In this document: one piece after another, positions 58,629 to 64,000 of the stretch
Layout: the number at the start of each line of letters is the position of its first letter
Numbering within the stretch: the stretch's first letter is position 1
Source: Siphonodentalium dalli
Lineage: Eukaryota; Mollusca; Scaphopoda; Gadilida; Siphonodentaliidae
Assembly (NCBI GenBank): GCA_032622095.1
Contig: CP136068.1
Location: 115,681,509 to 115,745,508, forward strand
DNA: 64,000 nt
Direction of reading: 5' to 3'
Notes under the pieces: model-generated
Database searches by the model: none
What the model saw: the letters and a program-made list of their open reading frames with translations, nothing else
What the model was told of the DNA's origin: nothing
Position numbers and translations under genes: made by a program

Positions 58629-61600
58629 TAGTCCGGTCGCCAAACACCCGGAATTCACGAATGCTTGTTTTCGCGTATAAAGTTTTGTTCTCAGCGGATT
58701 TTGTAAATTCAGGTATCCGACAACAAGATTTTATCGGCTGGCCATCTGTCAGCCTTGAGCAATTTATTTTATAGCGCCCTAAAAAGTATACCCCCCCCCC
58801 GATTTCCCCAGACGTAAAACCAGTTACTTGGAATTTGTTGCAAATTCACACGACTAATCTAGTAAAATGTATATATTTTTATGAAGCTAAGGTATAATGA
58901 CACTATTTTGGGCCAAAATTGAAACTCACCATCCAAGATGGCCACCAAATTGGCCGCCGGAAGTTGAAAATATGGCATTTTTTCTCAAATATCTTCTAGA
59001 TCAGTTCATGCTGTTTGGAACTGGTTGAGTAATATGACTTTATTTTGTATTTTGTATATTAAATGATCATTGGAGCAATTAAACATGCAATTATTGGGGT
59101 CCTATCAGCTTGTGATCCCTCAAAAATTCGATTTTATAGAACGCGGTATAAAATTTAAAAAAAAATCACAACTAGGATTCTAGTCATTTTTCAACAAGAA
59201 ATGAACAGAAGGTTGCAATTAAGTGAGGCATACTATTACTTATGAATATTCCAACTCACTGGAACCAAAATTCTTACTTTGGCTCAAAATGGCTGCCAAA
59301 ATGGCCGCCAAAATATGGAAAATGATAAATATTACTCTAGGGTGCCCTGCAATCGCTTACAAGTTGTGGTTGATGTACAAAATTCGCTATTATGCCTTCT
59401 ATACATTGAATACTAACATGTCTGGTGCACCATGGTTAATTGTTACTGTTGCCACCACTGACATCACCAAACATATTGGACTTTTCTCTCAAAAACTTGA
59501 CATAAATATCGGCAAAAATTAACTTTTCAGGTTTGGACCATTTTGTCTTGTAATATGTAACTATCTTTGGATTAAAAGGTGTTTATTGTATTGGTTTATC
59601 TTGAATGTGTCACACTATGGTGTTTATAGACCAAATTGCTCAAGATGGCTTCCAAAATGGCAACCAAATTGGTAAAATTTATTTTTTTACATATATCATT
59701 ATAATATTATATATATAACATTATTATCTGCGTTATCCGAAAATGTAGCAAATTGTGACTCACTTGGTTATTATACGTGATAGGTAATTAACTGACAACT
59801 AAATGTTCTATTATGGTTGTCCCAGTTCCGTATGGGGCATGACAAATTCATTTTAAAGTATGGAAATTTGCGGAGAACCTCTTTTGTGATTCTGACCATA
59901 TTATTGAAAGAAAATGGGCAGAACTTTGAGACGGAACTGAGATGAAACATAATATATGGCTCTTCTGGTCAATTATGATAAACCAATATCAACTGGATAC
60001 AGGATTGATGCCAAGATGGTAGACATGGAGTTACTCTATGATCAGAGGTGAGGTGAATAGGTATACATGGAGTTAGTGTATGTCATGAATGATGTGAATA
60101 TGTATACAATGAGTGACTATATGGTTATGCTTGTGTTGTCCATAGTGATATTTATAGGTATACAGGGAGAGGTCATGGTCAGGTGTGTGGTGTATCGGTA
60201 TGCATGCAGTCACTGTATGGTGTATGGTTGTGTCTATCCCGTACGGGTGCATCCGATGTGCCTGTATGGACATTGGTGTGGTGTATGGATATAGCTACAT
60301 GGTCATCTATGTATTGATTATGTATATATGGAGTGACTGTAAGGTCATGGGTGGGATGTACATGTGTTTTCTGTATGATCATGGATGGGGTGTGTGAATA
60401 AATAGTGAGTGATTTTATGGTTACGGGTAATGTGTGGTATACATGGAATGACTGTACTGTCATGATTGAAGTCTATATGCATACCTGGAGTAAGCTGGGT
60501 GGACATTATCGTGTGGGTATATAGGAACTGTCCTTGTAGTAATGGATGGGATGTATATGTATATATATCGTGGATGTATTATCATTGGTGGGTGTGTAGG
60601 GATTAGCTGTATGATCATGGATGGCGTGTATGATTATACAGTGCATTGCTGAATTGTCATGTGTGAGGTGTATATGCAAGTATGGATGGTATGAGTGGTC
60701 GTGTGTGCGGGATTTTGTATATATGGAAGGACTGAATGGCTAGTGGTGAGGTGCATATGTATACCTGGAGTGACTCTATGGTCTAGGGTGAGCTTCATAT
60801 GTATATATCGAGTGGTTATATGACTGTGTGTGGAATATGTATACATGTAGTGACTGTATGGTCAATGGTGTGATGAGTAGGTATACAAGGAGTGAATGTA
60901 TGATCATCAATGTAATGAATATATATGCAGGAAGTGACTAAATTGTCAGGTGTGTGAGTATACCTGGTGTTCCTGCTTGGCAACTCGTGGCGGTATGGTC
61001 ATGTGTAGGTTATGCGGATATACAATCGTGTTGCTATATGGTCATGGGCGAGGTGTATGTGTATATAGCGAGTGGATATATGGCCACGGATGATGTGCAT
61101 ATGCTCACATGGAGTGACTATACTGACATGGCTGGTGTGTATTAGTATATCTTTTGTGGCTATTCGGCTATGGTGTGACAAATAAGGATACAGTGAGTGA
61201 TATGGCCAATGGTGAGGTGAATATGTATGCCATACACATTACCCCTGACCATAAAATCACTCACTATTTATCCACACACCCCATTCGTGAGCATACAGAA
61301 ACACATGTACATCCCACCATGACCATACAGTCACTCCATATATATATAATCAATACATAGATGACCATGTAGCTACATCCATACACCACACCAATGTACA
61401 TACAGGCACACAAGGTGCACCCGTACATGATACACACAACCATACACCATACAGTCACACCATTCATACCGATTCACCCCACACATGACCATGACCTCTC
61501 CCTGTATACCCATACATCTCACTATGGACAACACACTCATAACCATATAGTCACTCATTGTATAAATATTCACATCATTCATGACATACATTAACTCCAT

Positions 61601-63013
61601 GTATACCTATTCACCTCACATGGAGTAACTCCCTGGCTACCATCTTGGCAACCATCCTGTATCCAGTTTATATTGGTTTATCACAATGGACCAGAAGAGC
61701 CACATATTATGGTTCATCTCAGTTCCGTCTCAACGTTCTGCCCATTTCCTTTCAATAATATGGTCAGAATCACAAAAGAGGTTCTCCGCAAATTTCCATA
61801 CTTTAAAATGAATTTGTCATGCCCCATTCGGAACTGGGACAACCATAATAGAACATTTAGTTGTCAGTTAATTACCTAACACGTATAATAACAAAGTGAG
61901 TCACAATTTGCTACATTTTCGGATAACGAAGAGAATAATGTTATATATATAATGTTATAATGATATATGTTAAAAAGTAACTTTTACCAATTTGATTGCC
62001 ATTTTGGAAGCCATTTTGAGCAATTTGGTCTATAAACACCGTAGTGTGACACATTTAAGATAGACCAATACAATAAACACCTTTCAATCTAAAGATAGTT
62101 ACATATTACTAGAAAAAATGATCCAAACCTGAAAAGTTAATTTTTGCCGATATTTATGTCAAGTTTTTGAGAGAAAAGTCCAATATTTTTGGTGATGTCA
62201 GTGGCGATAACAGTAACAATTAACCATGGTGCAGCAGACATGTTAGTATTCAATGTATAGAAGGCAGAATAGCCAATTTTGTACATCAACCACAACTTGT
62301 AAGCGATTGCGGGACACCCTAGGGCAATATTTACCATTTTCCATATTTTGGCGGCCATTTTGAGCCAAAGTAAGAATTTTGGTTCCAGTGAGTTGGAATA
62401 TTCATAGGTAATGGTATGCCTCACATAATTGCAACTTTCTGTTCATGTCTTGTTGAAATATGACTAGAATCCCAGTTGTGATTTTTTGTGAAATTTAATA
62501 CCGCTTTCTGTAAAATCGAATTTTTGAGGGATCACAAGCGGATAGGACCCCAATAATGGCATATATAATTGCTCCAATGATCAGTTAATATAACAAATAC
62601 AAAATAAAGTCATATTACTCAACCAGTTCCAAACATCATGAACTGATCTAGAAGATAATTGTGAAAAAATGATATATTTTCAACTTCCGGTGGCCATTTT
62701 GGTGGCCATCTTGGATGGTGAGTTTCAATTTTGGGCCAAAATAGTGTCATTATACCTTAGCTTCATGAAAATATATATATTTTACTAGATTAGTCATGTG
62801 AGTTTGCAACAAATTCCAAGTAACTGGTTTTACGTCTGTGAAAAAAATTGGGGGGGGGGGGTATACTTTTTAGGGCGCTATAAAAAAAATTACTCAAGGC
62901 TGACAGATGGCCAGCCGATAAAATCTTGTTGTCGGATACCTGAATTTACAAAATCCGCAGAGAAAAAAACTTTATACGCCAAAACACGCATCCGTGACCT
63001 GGCGGCCGGACTA
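58629..63013. mobile_element. 4.4-kb element with about 1.8-kb terminal inverted repeats
   Basis: Left end TAGTCCGGTCGCC; right end GGCGGCCGGACTA. ATA flanks both sides (possible 3-bp duplication). The arms (58629 to about 60447, and about 61224 to 63013) are roughly 90-95% alike over their length, including a poly-C/poly-G tract and repeated AAGATGG/CCAAAATGG words. The loop and inner arms consist of a degenerate minisatellite. No transposase is present. A 95-99 codon frame occurs in both arms, but its differences are mostly amino-acid-changing, so it is not considered a gene. Superfamily unassigned; long TIRs are reminiscent of MULE or fold-back elements. Confidence 0.75.
60060..61620. repeat. 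Degenerate minisatellite inside the long-TIR element
   Basis: Variants of TATACATGGAGTGACTGTAT plus GGTCATGGGTGAGGTG with a period of roughly 45-55 bp read on the plus strand up to about 61220, then on the minus strand in the right arm. Confidence 0.75.
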
Positions 63014-63214
63014 ATACATAACAGTGAAGAATATCACAGCCACATATATTTCATCCCAATGAAAACATATGCGCTGGAGTGAGGCGGGTGGGACAGATGT
63101 GGGGTGGGTGAATGTCTGAGATCACACAGGAGAACACCTGCTGCATATCAGGAGTGTTGGGTCTCAAAAATAATTAAAAATTAAAAAACAAAGAAATTCC
63201 ACCTCGTAATCCAG

Positions 63215-63760
63215 AAATTGTCCACTGACCTCCATTATCTCTCACTCATTCTGTATATGCGCGTGCTTCCCGGGCGGCGCGTGCAAATTATTTACATATC
63301 ACTTGACATCGCGCAAACAAAATGACCGTGCGTCTTTACATTGATTCAGGCGGATTAATACTATTTCGAAAAGCCTCGCATGTCACCACCACCAGGCAAT
63401 GCAAAATGTTGCTTGGTTCGTTAAAGTTAAACTCTTGTCCAACTTCGTTGCACTAACTGAATAGACACAAAAACAAAGAGGCAAATTGTGGGACTATATT
63501 TGCCGTCGCCAGCCACAGAGCGCAATACTGTCGTATACGGTTGTGAAGCGTCTCAGCGAATGTTTTAAATGTATGCATTTTTCAGCTTCTTTTATGGATT
63601 TTGATTTGTTAAAAAGGCACAAAGCTCTAGTGTTTTTCATGTGATATAACAGATCTTCAACTCAATGTTGGGATATAAGACTCGTTATGAATCCAATTTA
63701 TCAAACTCGTTTCATAAAATCTTATATTCCAACATAACTCGTTTGAGATCCTCTATATTC
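63215..63760. repeat. Dispersed repeat R3, longest copy
   Basis: Uninterrupted equivalent of 38300-39065, running from about GCGCGTGCTTCCCGGG through GGCGGATTAATACTATTTCG and TTGTGAAGCGTCTCAGC to AACTCGTTTGAGATCCTCTA. Non-coding. Confidence 0.7.
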
Positions 63761-63789
63761 TATATGGCATCTTCTGTTCTTTTTCCTCA

Positions 63790-64000
63790 CATGAACACCA
63801 AAACAACAACAACTTCAACAACAACAACAACAACAACCCCACCATCGACTATGTTCTAGATGGCTCAACTTGAGGGTACGTTCACGCGCTCACCACCATC
63901 GACTAAGTTCTAGATGACTCCCAACCATCGATTATGTTCTAGATGGCTCCCAACCATCGATTATGTTCTAGATGGCTCCCAACCAACGATTATGTTTTAG
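63790..64000. repeat. (CAA)n tract and 29-bp minisatellite at the window end
   Basis: 63798-63837 is (CAA)-rich. From about 63838 a unit CCAACCATCGATTATGTTCT plus AGATGGCTC is repeated about five times and continues past the window edge. The left part is the inverse of 49762-49840. Confidence 0.85.

Noticed and set aside
60067-61600. Methionine/valine/tyrosine-rich frames in the minisatellite
   Set aside because: All derive from the TATACATGGAGTGACTGTATGG-type repeat read in several phases on both strands.
59223-62424. A 95-99 codon frame present in both arms of the 58.6-63.0 kb element as a possible conserved gene
   Set aside because: The two copies differ by about nine amino-acid-changing sites and only about four silent ones, begin at GTG, and have no recognisable domain. 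This is the pattern of neutral drift in duplicated arms.

Overview
This is a repeat-rich, AT-rich piece of an animal nuclear genome. It has no operons, no Shine-Dalgarno spacing and no dense coding. The few coding pieces are isolated exons with GT/AG splice signals, separated by kilobases of transposon and satellite DNA. The abundance of TACATGTA-type words, the Helitron-like elements with tandem-repeat cores (like the 'pearl' elements described from bivalves) and the CCHC-type LINE relic suggest a mollusc or other lophotrochozoan. That taxonomic call is an inference. No tRNA, rRNA or CRISPR locus was seen.

The best-supported gene lies on the minus strand between about 33.3 kb and 5.5 kb. Five exons each encode one immunoglobulin-like domain, and all are flanked by phase-1 introns with good splice sites. 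In transcription order they are: A1 (32998-33327, cysteine-free V-like), B1 (27486-27818, Ig C2/I-like), A2 (22877-23206, V-like, same 330-nt length as A1), B2 (20220-20516, Ig C2/I-like, clearly related to B1) and C (5496-5834, I-set-like with an extra Cys pair). The order A-B-A-B-C suggests duplication of a two-domain module. B1 has an in-frame TGA exactly where the invariant Ig tryptophan should be, so it is either a dead exon or one that must be skipped; skipping keeps the frame. No signal-peptide, transmembrane or terminal exon was recognised, so the gene is incomplete here and its function is unknown. A second, plus-strand fragment at about 40.9-41.1 kb encodes part of a C-type lectin-like domain.

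Mobile and repeated DNA by region: 0-4.8 kb, a non-autonomous LTR element with identical LTR ends; 6.2-7.3 kb, a hAT-like element with a perfect 8-bp target duplication; 13.7-18.8 kb, hairpin MITEs around a 2.6-kb fold-back element built of 165-bp repeats in opposing arrays; 24.3-28.7 kb, two inverted copies of a TGTGTA-rich inverted-repeat element around a duplicated 20-bp minisatellite that abuts exon B1; 28.9-30 kb, a decayed LINE ORF1; 33.8-34.3 kb, 46.5-49.2 kb and 54.8-56.5 kb, Helitron-like elements, the last two as head-to-tail triplets; 36.8-45.3 kb, assorted MITEs including a piggyBac-like one with TTAA ends; 51.2-57.9 kb, a 6.7-kb composite fold-back locus of satellite units around a palindrome, interrupted by the Helitron-like triplet; 58.6-63.0 kb, a 4.4-kb element with about 1.8-kb terminal inverted repeats and a minisatellite loop.

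The dominant theme is inverted-repeat and fold-back architecture on every scale, from 22 bp to 6.7 kb, surrounding and probably eroding an IgSF gene. All homology calls come from reading motifs by eye; no database search was possible.
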